Positions 56,397 through 64,000 of a DNA stretch of 64,000 nucleotides are shown here, piece by piece. Location of the stretch: positions 349,167-413,166 of the forward strand of contig JAXHMR010000002.1 of the NCBI GenBank assembly GCA_034521225.1, given 5' to 3'. Numbering within the stretch: the first letter of the stretch is position 1; the number at the start of each line of letters is the position of its first letter. The DNA comes from Woeseia sp034521225. Its GTDB lineage: Bacteria; Pseudomonadota; Gammaproteobacteria; Steroidobacterales; Woeseiaceae. The notes beneath the pieces were generated by a model. That model worked only from the letters and a program-made list of their open reading frames with translations, was not told where the DNA came from and searched no databases. A program made the position numbers and the translations under genes.

Positions 56397-57320
56397 ATGT
56401 CCATACAGTCCGCCACGCAACGCCTGATCGACGAGTTCCGCGCCCGCCCGACGTTGCGTGCGGGTTCGCTGATCACGACCGTCTTCGGCGATGCCATCGC
56501 GCCGCGCGGCGGCACGGTGTGGATCGGCAGCCTGATACGCTGTCTCGAACCGTTCGGAGCCAGCGAGCGCCTGGTCAGAACGTCGGTGTTCCGCCTTGCG
56601 AAAGATGGATGGCTTGACGTTGACCAGGTCGGCCGCCGCAGCTATTACCGCCTGACCAGCGACGGCGCGCGGCGCTTCGAGCAGGCGACGCATCGCATCT
56701 ACGGTGAGCCGCGGCAGCGCTGGTCCGGTGGCTGGACGCTCGCAATACTGGCGGGCCTCGATGCGGGGCAAAAGGATACCGTGCGCAAGGAGCTGGCATG
56801 GCTGGGCTTCGGTGCACTGTCGGGCAACGTCATGGTGCATCCGTCACCGGACGCCGCCGACCTCGATGCCAGTCTCAGGGCGCTGGGACCCGGTCTTTCG
56901 CTGATCGTCATGGACGCGAAAACGCGCGGCGACGGCCAGGACCTGGCACTGCGCGAGCTCGCACAGAATAGCTGGAACCTCGCCGATCTCGACGCCCGTT
57001 ACGCACGCTTCGTGCGCCGCTTTCGCCCGGTGTTCAGTGCGGCGCAGAAAACACGCCGCCTCGCGCCCGACACGGCCTTCCAGGTCCGCACGCTGCTGAT
57101 CCAGGAATACCGCAAGATATTGCTGCGCGACCCGCTGCTGCCGTCTGAACTGCTGCCCGCCGACTGGCACGGCACGCCGGCCTACCAGTTGTGCCGCAAC
57201 CTGTACCGCGCTGTTTACGCGGCCGCGGACGAATACCTCGGCGATGCGATGGAGACCGCCAACGGCCCGTTGCCGCCGCCGGAGCCGCGCTTCTACGACC
57301 GCTTCGGCGGACTGCGGTAG
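56397..57320 (+). CDS. paaX: PaaX-type transcriptional repressor of phenylacetate degradation
   Basis: Intact 307-residue regulator. The N-terminal winged helix (FRARPTLRAGSLITTVFGDA, RGGTVWIGSLIRCLEPFG, ERLVRTSVFRLAKDGWL) and the remaining PaaX domains (RWSGGWTLAILAGL, NSWNLADLDARYARFV, AFQVRTLLIQEYRKILLRDP) are present. In known systems PaaX binds upstream of paa genes and is released by phenylacetyl-CoA. It is divergent from paaZ and upstream of paaI and paaABCDE. A repeat cluster separates it from paaI. Confidence 0.92.
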   Translation: MSIQSATQRLIDEFRARPTLRAGSLITTVFGDAIAPRGGTVWIGSLIRCLEPFGASERLVRTSVFRLAKDGWLDVDQVGRRSYYRLTSDGARRFEQATHRIYGEPRQRWSGGWTLAILAGLDAGQKDTVRKELAWLGFGALSGNVMVHPSPDAADLDASLRALGPGLSLIVMDAKTRGDGQDLALRELAQNSWNLADLDARYARFVRRFRPVFSAAQKTRRLAPDTAFQVRTLLIQEYRKILLRDPLLPSELLPADWHGTPAYQLCRNLYRAVYAAADEYLGDAMETANGPLPPPEPRFYDRFGGLR

Positions 57321-57354
57321 CATGGCGCAACCGTCGAGCGGCAAGGGCATGGCA

Positions 57355-57515
57355 ATCCGTCGTTGCGAGGCTGCAAAGCAGCCGTGGCAATCTCGTTCCG
57401 GTTGGCAGAGGCGGTGTTATTGCGAGATCGCCACGTCGCTGCGCTCCTCGCGACGACGGCGGCGCTCCGTCGTTGCGAGGCTGCGAAGCAGCCGTGGCAA
57501 TCTCGTAAACCTGGC
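57355..57515 (+). repeat. Dispersed palindromic repeats between paaX and paaI
   Basis: Right-arm types with tip GGCTGCAAAGCAGCC and GGCTGCGAAGCAGCC flank the spacer GTTGGCAGAGGCGGTG and an inverted left arm. The tip change keeps complementarity. The cluster ends 12 bp before the paaI start. Confidence 0.87.
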
Positions 57516-57526
57516 AGGGAGATAAG

Positions 57527-57967
57527 ATGAACGATTTAAGCCGCGCCCGCGAATGCGCGCGCACCATGTACGACGCCGACCGTGCCTCCCGGGAACTCGG
57601 CATTACGATAGACGTAACCACACCGGGCCACGCAACAGCCGTGATGCCGGTGACCGGATCCATGCTGAACGGCCACGATGTCTGTCACGGTGGCTACCTG
57701 TTCACGCTGGCCGACACCGCATTCGCCTTTGCCTGCAACGGCTATAACGATGTCACGGTGGCGGCCGCGGCGAGCATCGATTTTCTGCGCCCGGCAAAGG
57801 ACGGCGACCGGTTGACGGCCACCGCCAGCGAACGCCACCGCCAGGGCCGTACCGGGATCTATGATGTCGAGATCACGAACCAGCGTGGCGAGCGCGTCGC
57901 ACTGTTTCGCGGCAAATCGTTCGCGACCGGCGAACCGATGTTGCCAGCCGGCCGGGGCGCGCCTTGA
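57527..57967 (+). CDS. paaI: Hydroxyphenylacetyl-CoA thioesterase PaaI
   Basis: Intact 146-residue hot-dog-fold thioesterase that hydrolyses dead-end phenylacetate-pathway CoA thioesters to free CoA. The signature NGHDVCHGGYLFTLADTAFA contains the catalytic-site HGG and LAD residues, and SIDFLRPAKDGDRLTA follows. GGGAG lies upstream of ATG 57527. First of the plus-strand paa catabolic genes. The 107 bp before paaA contain a candidate operator, so paaA may have its own promoter. Confidence 0.92.
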   Translation: MNDLSRARECARTMYDADRASRELGITIDVTTPGHATAVMPVTGSMLNGHDVCHGGYLFTLADTAFAFACNGYNDVTVAAAASIDFLRPAKDGDRLTATASERHRQGRTGIYDVEITNQRGERVALFRGKSFATGEPMLPAGRGAP

Positions 57968-57985
57968 AGCCGCGCCGGCGCCGGT

Positions 57986-58042
57986 CAACCTGATACATAA
58001 TTCATTGAAGATGCGTAAAAAATGTGACACCTTGACAGGTTG
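57986..58042. promoter_or_regulatory. Candidate PaaX operator upstream of paaA
   Basis: CAACCTGATAC at 57986-57996 matches the motif in the paaZ-paaX region base for base. An inverted partner CAGGTTG lies at 58036-58042, and the interval is A+T-rich as expected of a promoter. Only two full copies were found, both beside paa genes. Confidence 0.5.
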
Positions 58043-58074
58043 GACGGTCAGCCACCTGACGGGAGGCGATTGAC

Positions 58075-59068
58075 GTGTATACACAGGGTCTCGACCAGAA
58101 GCCGGACCAGACGGCCCGACGTGCGGTGCCGGAGCCGGAGGAGCAGCTGCAACGCTTCCAGGCGCGCATCGATGCGGAAGACAAGATTGAGCCGAAGGAC
58201 TGGATGCCGGCCGCCTACCGGCGCACGCTGGTCCGGCAGATTTCGCAGCATGCGCATTCGGAAATCATCGGCATGCAGGCGGAGGGCAACTGGCTGACGC
58301 GCGCGCCGAGCCTGAAGCGCAAATGCATACTCGTCGCCAAGGTGCAGGACGAAGCCGGGCACGGGCATTACCTGTACAGCGCGGCGGAAACGCTCGGCAC
58401 AACGCGCGAGCAGATGGTCGACGACCTGCTCAGCGGCAAGGCCAAGTACTCGAGCATCTTCGATTACCGACGCTGACGTGGGCGGATATCGGCGCGATCG
58501 GTTGGCTCGTTGACGGTGCCGCCATCATCGAACCAGGTGCCGATCTGCCGCTGCTCCTACGGTCCCTACGCAGCGGGCGATGGTGCGGATCTGCCAAGGA
58601 AGAAGCTTTCACCAGCGCCAGGGCTTCGACATCATGCTGACGCTTTCGCGTGGCACCGATGCGCAGCGCGCGATGGCACAGGATGCGCTGAACCGCTGGT
58701 GGTGGCCGTCGCTGATGATGTTTGGCCCGAATGACGCTGAATCGAAACATTCCGCGCAGTCGATGGCCTGGAAGATCAAGCGCTTTTCCAACGATGAACT
58801 GCGGCAGAAATTTATCGACGTCACGGTGCCGCAGGCGGAGTTCCTGAGCCTGACGATTCCCGATGACGACCTCGAGTACGATGAGGATAGCGGTCACTAC
58901 CGCTTCGGAGACATCAACTGGCAGGAGTTCTACGACGTGCTGGCCGGCAATGGCCCGTGCAACCGGGAACGGCTGGCACAGCGGCAGCAGGCGCACGATG
59001 ATGGTGCCTGGGTGCGGGAGGCTGCCCAGGCCTACGCGGAAAAACACGCCGCGAGCGCCGCGGCGTAG
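58075..59068 (+). pseudogene. paaA: Phenylacetyl-CoA 1,2-epoxidase catalytic subunit PaaA, frame-disrupted
   Basis: Di-iron catalytic subunit that epoxidises the ring of phenylacetyl-CoA. GTG 58075 follows GGGAGG by 8 nt. The first part (WMPAAYRRTLVRQISQHAHS, KVQDEAGHGHYLYSAAETLG) carries iron-ligand glutamate and histidine motifs. Reading then shifts at about 58468, 58530 and 58573 through TLTWADIGAIGWLVDGAAI and CRCSYGPYA to SFHQRQGFDIMLTLSRGT and RWWWPSLMMFGPND. A Lys/Glu stretch near 58600 suggests a further compensating pair. Because paaB, paaC and paaD are intact, inactivation by selection seems unlikely. Confidence 0.88.
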
Positions 59069-59085
59069 CCAATGAGGGCATCGAC

Positions 59086-59373
59086 ATGACCGGGGACAAC
59101 TGGCCACTCTACGAAGTGTTCATTCGCTCACGCGCGGGCCTGAGCCACCGGCACGCCGGCAGCGTGCATGCTGCTGACGACCAGATGGCACTCGATCATG
59201 CACGTGATGTATTCACGCGGCGCAGCGAGGGCGTCAGTATCTGGGTCGTGAAGTCGACCGATATCGTTGCGTCAGATCCGGCGGAATCAACGGAATTCTT
59301 CGAGCCCGCGGCAGACAAGATTTACCGACATCCGACCTTCTATACGATACCAGACGGCGTGGACAATCTCTGA
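59086..59373 (+). CDS. paaB: Phenylacetyl-CoA 1,2-epoxidase subunit PaaB
   Basis: Intact 95-residue small subunit, needed for assembly of the epoxidase. WPLYEVFIRSRAGLSHRHAG and DVFTRRSEGVSIWVVKSTDI are near-invariant family motifs. ATG 59086 follows paaA by 17 bp and paaC begins 4 bp after its stop, so the genes are co-transcribed. Confidence 0.94.
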   Translation: MTGDNWPLYEVFIRSRAGLSHRHAGSVHAADDQMALDHARDVFTRRSEGVSIWVVKSTDIVASDPAESTEFFEPAADKIYRHPTFYTIPDGVDNL

Positions 59374-59377
59374 CCCC

Positions 59378-60142
59378 ATGGCGATGACGCGTGAACAGGC
59401 CTTACTCGAGTATGTGCTGCGCCTCGGCGACAATGCGCTGATACTCGGCCAGCGCCTGACGGAGCTGATTGCGCACGGCCCGGAGCTGGAGGAAGAACTC
59501 GCCAACGCAAATTTCGCGCTGGACTACCTTGGCCAGGCCCGCATGTACTACGCGTATGCCGGCCAATTGGAGGGCGCCGGGCGCGACGAAGATGCTTTTG
59601 CCTTCCTGCGTTCGGACCATGAATACCGCAATCTGCTGCTGGTCGAGCAACCCAACGGGCACTTCGGCGACGTGATGATGCGCCAGTTCCTGTTCGAAAA
59701 TTATTACGTACTGCAGCTCGACGCGCTAACTCGATGCGACGATGGACACCTGGCCGCAATAGCCGCGCGAGCGTTGACCGAGGTGCGTTATCACCTGCGG
59801 CACGTGTCGCAATGGATCGTGCGGCTTGGCGACGGCACCGAAGAGAGCCATCGTCGTGTTGCCGAATCACTCGAGCGCCTGTGGCGCTACACCGGCGAGG
59901 CATTCGCCAGCGATGAAGTCGACGATGTTGTGCGCGACACGTTGCAGGGACCCGATCCAGAAACGTTACTCTCAATCTGGCGGAAAAACGTCAAGGACGT
60001 ACTGCAGGAAGCAACGCTGACGATGCCTGAAGATGGCTGGATGGCCGGCGGCGGACGGCAGGGGCATCACACCGAACATTTCGGCTACCTGCTGGCCGAG
60101 ATGCAGCACCTGCAGCGCACGCATCCCGGGGCGGAATGGTGA
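59378..60142 (+). CDS. paaC: Phenylacetyl-CoA 1,2-epoxidase subunit PaaC
   Basis: Intact structural subunit of about 254 residues that pairs with PaaA. Motifs include YVLRLGDNALILGQRLTEL, ALDYLGQARMYYAYAGQL, RQFLFENYYVLQLDAL and GRQGHHTEHFGYLLAEMQHL. ATG 59378 (MAMTREQA) is chosen because it is the first start after the paaB stop; ATG 59384 is equally possible. Its stop overlaps the paaD start. Confidence 0.93.
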   Translation: MAMTREQALLEYVLRLGDNALILGQRLTELIAHGPELEEELANANFALDYLGQARMYYAYAGQLEGAGRDEDAFAFLRSDHEYRNLLLVEQPNGHFGDVMMRQFLFENYYVLQLDALTRCDDGHLAAIAARALTEVRYHLRHVSQWIVRLGDGTEESHRRVAESLERLWRYTGEAFASDEVDDVVRDTLQGPDPETLLSIWRKNVKDVLQEATLTMPEDGWMAGGGRQGHHTEHFGYLLAEMQHLQRTHPGAEW

Positions 60143-60654
60143 GCGCCGATTCCACTATGCCGGTTGTCCCGTCCGGCAACGATGAAATGGCGGTGCGGCG
60201 GTTGCTCGCCAATGTTGCCGATCCCGAAATCCCGGTACTGACTGTGCTGGACCTTGGTGTCGTTCGGGCGGTTGTGATCGACGGCGGACGTGTGACCGTC
60301 GACGTTGCGCCGACGTACTCGGGCTGCCCGGCGATGGAAATGATTGAAGCCGGTATTGCCGCGGAGTTAAACCGCAACGGCTACGAGGACGTACGTGTAC
60401 GTCGCGTGCTGTCGCCGCCGTGGACGACCGACTGGATCAGTGATGCAGGCCGCGACAAGCTGAAGCGTTATGGCATTGCACCACCGGCCGGCGCAGGGCG
60501 CGCCGGCATGAAGGGCAATACCCGGCCGTTGGCCTGTCCACGTTGTGACTCGGTCGACACGGAACGATTGAGCGAATTCGGTTCAACGGCCTGCAAGGCC
60601 GCTTATCGCTGCAGGGCGTGTCTCGAGCCGTTCGAGTATTTCAAATGCATCTGA
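60136..60654 (+). CDS. paaD: PaaD, epoxidase-associated iron-sulfur maturation protein
   Basis: Intact 172-residue MIP18/PaaD-family protein, thought to help mature the epoxidase iron-sulfur or metal centres. The MIP18 core reads VADPEIPVLTVLDLGVVRAV and TYSGCPAMEMIEAGI; the C-terminal zinc-ribbon-like cysteines are CPRCDSVDTE, ACKAAYRCRACLEPFEYFKC. ATG 60136 overlaps the paaC stop by 7 nt; GTG 60139 is an alternative. Confidence 0.92.
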   Translation: MVSADSTMPVVPSGNDEMAVRRLLANVADPEIPVLTVLDLGVVRAVVIDGGRVTVDVAPTYSGCPAMEMIEAGIAAELNRNGYEDVRVRRVLSPPWTTDWISDAGRDKLKRYGIAPPAGAGRAGMKGNTRPLACPRCDSVDTERLSEFGSTACKAAYRCRACLEPFEYFKCI

Positions 60655-60675
60655 CCGCCGTCCGTCGCTGACACG

Positions 60676-61752
60676 ATGCGCCGCTACGTCGATCTGATCG
60701 TCGAGCGCGTTGATGAGGAAACGGCAGACTCGCGCCGTATTGCCCTCAGCGTGCCGGAGAATCTCAGGGACACGTTCCGGTTTGTGCCCGGGCAACATTT
60801 GCCGGTGCAGACTACGATCGACGGCAAGCCGGTGCGTCGTACCTACAGCATCTGTTCGCCGCCCGGGCGCCTGCCGCTCGAGATTGGCGTGCGTGTACAG
60901 CCGGATGGCCAGTTCTCGAATTTTGTTGCGGAGCAGCTGAAGCCGGGAGACACGTTGGCGGTCATGCCGCCGTTCGGCCGCTTTCACGCGAGTCCCGAGC
61001 ACGGCGATGGCCGGACCTGCCTGATGTTTGCAGCCGGCAGCGGCATCACGCCGATCCTGTCGATCATGGCGGCGCTGCTGGAGTCAGAACCCGCCACCCG
61101 TATCGTGCTGTTCTATGGCGACGACGCCGCGGCGCGACCGTGGTCGTGGATGACCTGTACGCGCTGAAGAACCGGTTTCCGTCACGGCTGCAGCTCAACT
61201 TCCTGTTCAGCCAGGAGCAGCAGGAGTTCCCGGTGTTCAGCGGCCGGCTGGACGCGGACAAGGTGCGCGAACTTTACCGGCAGTTCTGCTCCGACCTCGC
61301 GCCGGATGAAGCCTTTATTTGCGGTCCGGATACGATGGCCGATGTCGTCAGCGCGACTCTTGCAGAGCTAGGCATGGACCCGGCGGCTATCCTACGCCGC
61401 GGAACGCTTCGGCGCGCCGCGGCAGCGCCGGACTGAGCAGCCTGCCGTGATTCCTGAGGCTGGTGCCGGCGAATGGCAGGTGACCGTCGTCATGGACGGG
61501 CGTCGCGGTGGTTCCGCGATGGCTATGGCGGGCGGCAGCGTCGTCGACGCGGCCGCTGAACAGGGCATCGACCTGCCGTATTCGTGCAAGGGCGGTGTTT
61601 GTGCCACCTGCCGGACATTGGTCCGGAGCGGCGATGTGCGGATGGACGCAACTATGCGCTTGAGCCCTGGGGAAGTCGACAAAGGATATGTACTGGCGTG
61701 CCAGTCACACCCGACCAGCCGCGAACTTGTCCTTGATTACGACGAGACCTAA
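60676..61752 (+). CDS. paaE: Phenylacetyl-CoA 1,2-epoxidase reductase PaaE, two frameshifts
   Basis: Electron-transfer subunit passing electrons from NADPH through FAD and a 2Fe-2S centre to PaaA. The FAD part (PGQHLPVQTTIDGKPVRRTYS), NADP part (MFAAGSGITPILSIMAALL, FICGPDTMADVV) and C-terminal plant-type ferredoxin (LPYSCKGGVCATCRTLVRSG, later CQSHP) appear in three successive frames. The shifts lie near 61135 and 61393. Corrected length is about 358 residues, as expected. Last gene of the operon; a long hairpin repeat starts about 40 bp after the stop. Confidence 0.9.
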
Positions 61753-61790
61753 CTTTGATCCAATGGCGGTTCTTCTCGAATGGACCAGCT

Positions 61791-61903
61791 GCCGCCTCAG
61801 CCGATACCCCCTGCCGGGGAGGCCTTTGGGGGAATGGGCTCCCTTCGGTCCGCTTTATTTCCCAAAGACCTCCCCGCAGTGCTACCGTGTCCTCTGAGGC
61901 GGC
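61791..61903 (+). repeat. Long hairpin repeat with conserved loop, copy 2
   Basis: Outer arms GCCGCCTCAG and CTGAGGCGGC and inner arms GGGGAGGCCTTTGGG (61816-61830) and CCCAAAGACCTCCCC (61861-61875, one mismatch) surround the loop GGGCTCCCTTCGG followed by TCCGCTTTATTT. It directly follows the paa operon, a terminator-like place, and ends 33 bp from the IS element. Confidence 0.85.
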
Positions 61904-61936
61904 CGGACCCTTCATTCAGTGCAGCGGCACAATCAA

Positions 61937-63494
61937 GGATTATTCATGAACGAATGGCACTTAAATAAGCTTCTGGGGATGTCCATGTTTTCGGATGTCC
62001 TCTCGTGCTTGCCAGCGCGGTTTCTGCAATCGTGGATACCACTTGGGTCTTCGCTTGATGGCGCGCGGCTCAACTCGCCCGGGGCGGTCGCCGACTCGCA
62101 CCTGAGCAATCAGCATGAACAGGTTCGCAGTGTCCGCCGCGGCTGCAGAAAGAAACTGCCGTTGGCTCCAGGCGATCCAGACTTGCAAGGTGTGTTTGAA
62201 GCTCAGTTGACGCGGCAACAAATTGAAGCGGCAAGCTGTCGCGGCCATCAGTAACCGGATCAGGTTGTAGGCCAGCAGGTACACCCACAGTTCCTTCTGG
62301 CACATCTGTGGTGTCTTGCAGCGCAAGCTATCCATGCCGAGAGTACTCTTGATGTTTCTTAGATCCAATTCGACATCCCACCGGCACCAGAACAATTCTT
62401 TCAATGCACCCTTAGACACCGCCCGCGGCTCAAGAAACGTCGTGACCAGGACTTTCTTGCCGACTTTCAGTTCGCGAACCCTGATCTCATCGGGATAGGC
62501 GAGATAGTCTTCGCGGCTCATCCACGAGGGTTTATTGCCGGGTTTACTCCAGCTCACGACGTGATCGCGGACGCCGAGTTGCTTGCCCGCGGCAAAGTCT
62601 GTGCGGCGCCCGCCATGCTGCTCAAACAGTCCGTCCACGCCCCGCGAGAGCAGATCGGCAATCAGGAAATAACTGCAAAAATAAGCATCTGCGAGCACTA
62701 TGTCGTCGGCAACAAACGAGCCTCGCAACTGCCGGTACAAACCATACTCACCCGTCCCTTTGCCTTTGATCGGCCCCAGCGCCGCCTCCAGCACCGCGCC
62801 TGTGGAAAGCGAGATCACACCCACAACACGAGCCAAAGAACATCCCGCGCCAGGACGTTGCTTCCCATGCTGCGGGAAACGTGCCAGATTCTCCGCCGTA
62901 TCCGGCATCGACACCGTCGTGCCGTCCACCAGTTTCACCGTGCGGCCTCGCCACCGCCACGCCTCAGGCACTCGCTCGCCGAGCAACCGACCGCTATGCC
63001 TAACCAGCTCAGACACCATCTGCTCCGGCAAACGCTGCCGCGCAATGCAATAGCCGCCTGTGCTGGCACTCACCGCCGACATGCCGCTCAGCAGGCGACT
63101 GACAATCGCCTCATTCACCACCTGCTGGCAGGAACCATCAGCACTCATGGCTTGTGCCAAAAACATCGCCAATACCTGCGTTGGCGGATACAACCGCTCC
63201 CGATGCTCCGGCAGCTGCTCCTCGACCACATCCAATAACTCCGGACCCGTCAGCAAATTGAAAAAGTGGTTGGCATCGATCTGCCGTGCCTGTTTGGCGA
63301 TACCCCATTGTTGCGCGGCACATTGCCGTTTAAAGTCACTTCTCATGAAGGTTGGCCTCGGAGCGGTAGGGTGGATGTTCTGGTAAACAACATCCTACCA
63401 ATCCAGCCAACCTTCATCTTTACTTTCAATCCCTTAGCCCATAACCGCCAAATCGCTAAGGCTTATTTAAGTGCCATTCATTCATGAATAATCC
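61937..63494. mobile_element. IS4-family insertion sequence, 1558 bp
   Basis: Bounded by 33-bp terminal inverted repeats (61937-61969 and 63462-63494) starting GGATTATTCATGAA and ending CACTTAAATAAG, with one mismatch. It carries a single full-length transposase. The first 16 bp of the repeats match the ends of the MITEs at 23858 and 39412. No convincing target duplication was seen at the outer junctions. Confidence 0.9.
61961..63346 (-). CDS. IS4 family transposase (DDE)
   Basis: Intact 461-residue transposase filling the element. The DDE residues can be placed at VDGTTVSMPD (first Asp), IVLADAYFCSYFL (second Asp) and FWCRWDVELDLRNIK (the IS4-type Glu region). The C-terminal helical segment is ELWVYLLAYNLIRLLMAA. 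The stop codon (61961-61963) lies within the terminal inverted repeat. No frameshift is seen, so the protein could be active and could mobilise the related MITEs (inference). Confidence 0.92.
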   Translation of the reverse strand: MRSDFKRQCAAQQWGIAKQARQIDANHFFNLLTGPELLDVVEEQLPEHRERLYPPTQVLAMFLAQAMSADGSCQQVVNEAIVSRLLSGMSAVSASTGGYCIARQRLPEQMVSELVRHSGRLLGERVPEAWRWRGRTVKLVDGTTVSMPDTAENLARFPQHGKQRPGAGCSLARVVGVISLSTGAVLEAALGPIKGKGTGEYGLYRQLRGSFVADDIVLADAYFCSYFLIADLLSRGVDGLFEQHGGRRTDFAAGKQLGVRDHVVSWSKPGNKPSWMSREDYLAYPDEIRVRELKVGKKVLVTTFLEPRAVSKGALKELFWCRWDVELDLRNIKSTLGMDSLRCKTPQMCQKELWVYLLAYNLIRLLMAATACRFNLLPRQLSFKHTLQVWIAWSQRQFLSAAAADTANLFMLIAQVRVGDRPGRVEPRAIKRRPKWYPRLQKPRWQAREDIRKHGHPQKLI

Positions 63495-63676
63495 GGGCGG
63501 TCGCTGCAGTGCGGCAAAATTTGTGCATTCACGGCCGCGACATGCAATTTCCGGAGCAGCGTCGTTTCGGGTTCGGTCCCGTACGTGCGCGTCCACCGCG
63601 ACCTGAAACCGCGCCATGCGCAACCTGAAAAGCTTGCGCCGGATACTATGTCGTTTCTGCGCGCACCGGACTGTCT
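63495..63676. other. Upstream region of fabA
   Basis: About 180 bp between the IS element and fabA without a supported ORF. It should include the fabA promoter; no FabR or FadR site could be assigned by eye. Confidence 0.4.
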
Positions 63677-64000
63677 ATGACCGACAACACCGCTGATTCC
63701 GCTGAAGCCGGCTGCCCGCCGGGCCGCAAGACGTCGTACGGTTACGAGGAATTGCTGCAATGCGCGCGTGGCGAGCTGTTTGATTCGGACAGCGGCCGGC
63801 TGCCGTTGCCTGACATGCTGATGACGGACCGTGTCACGTTGATCAGGAACGACGGCGGACAATACGGCAAGGGTGAAATTGTTGCCGAACTTGATATCAA
63901 TCCGGACATGTGGTTTTTCAAATGCCACTTTGTCGACGATCCGGTAATGCCGGGCTGCCTCGGTCTTGACGCGTTATGGCAGCTGGTCGGCTTTTTCCTG
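63677..64000 (+). CDS. fabA: 3-hydroxydecanoyl-ACP dehydratase FabA, cut by the window edge
   Basis: Essential fatty-acid enzyme that dehydrates 3-hydroxydecanoyl-ACP and isomerises the product, starting unsaturated fatty-acid synthesis. ATG 63677 (MTDNTADSAEAG) is followed by YGYEELLQCARGELF and LPLPDMLMTDRVTLI. The active-site segment FKCHFVDDPVMPGCLGLDAL carries the catalytic His and the conserved Asp. The frame is open to the right edge, so only the first 108 residues are present. A fabB gene would be expected next. Confidence 0.93.
   Translation, partial: MTDNTADSAEAGCPPGRKTSYGYEELLQCARGELFDSDSGRLPLPDMLMTDRVTLIRNDGGQYGKGEIVAELDINPDMWFFKCHFVDDPVMPGCLGLDALWQLVGFFL

Noticed and set aside
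1..64000. Programmed frameshifting as the reason for so many shifted genes
   Set aside because: Sites share no slippery heptamer or downstream structure, and they occur in unrelated genes; error or decay is simpler.

Overview
This 64 kb window (about 60% G+C) most resembles a heterotrophic gammaproteobacterium, perhaps near Woeseiales or Xanthomonadales. That placement is inference, based on the lipoprotein peptidases, a DUF5916 protein, cyanide-insensitive-type cytochrome bd genes, a paa catabolic cluster, fabA and a characteristic dispersed palindromic repeat. No rRNA, tRNA or CRISPR was seen.

Layout. 1-8 kb: broken S9 peptidase, N-acyl-D-amino-acid deacylase, M23 metallopeptidase, SSF symporter, NhaC antiporter. 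8-13.4 kb: FAD oxidoreductase, then a GEMM-I (cyclic dinucleotide) riboswitch whose leader runs into a cadherin-like lipoprotein, then a TrxR-like ferredoxin-NADP reductase. 13.7-21.4 kb: M20 and M24 peptidases, D-amino-acid oxidase, BKACE enzyme, Asp/Glu racemase and D-cysteine desulfhydrase family enzyme. 21.5-27.6 kb: heavily broken DUF5916 gene, a MITE, P1 peptidase, amidohydrolase, cyclophilin. 27.9-37.6 kb: acetolactate-synthase-like enzyme, TonB receptor, acyltransferase, and a four-gene Gld-like ABC operon. 38-46 kb: YfcC-type carrier convergent with gamma-glutamyltransferase, a second cadherin-like protein, RND exporter, MBL hydrolase. 46.1-54.1 kb: indolepyruvate:ferredoxin oxidoreductase with a divergent Lrp regulator, MAPEG protein, GbsR/MarR regulator with cydAB. 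54.2-61.8 kb: phenylacetate genes paaZ, paaX, paaI and paaABCDE. 61.9-64 kb: an IS4-family element and the start of fabA.

Functional theme (inference): scavenging of peptides, D-amino acids and glutathione-like gamma-glutamyl compounds, feeding 2-oxoacid and aromatic (phenylacetyl-CoA) catabolism. A cyclic-dinucleotide-controlled surface lipoprotein sits beside it.

Two structural features stand out. First, many genes are interrupted by single-base shifts, although the reading continues recognisably in another frame. Most of those I could resolve are extra bases, so uncorrected long-read errors look more likely than decay. Genes with one or two shifts are typed CDS and those with three or more pseudogene; the typing does not claim biological inactivity. 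Second, intergenic space is filled by three repeat types: a two-armed palindromic repeat whose left arm is amplified in 27-bp tandem units, a long hairpin with a conserved loop and compensating stem changes, and MITEs sharing terminal repeats with the local IS4-type element.
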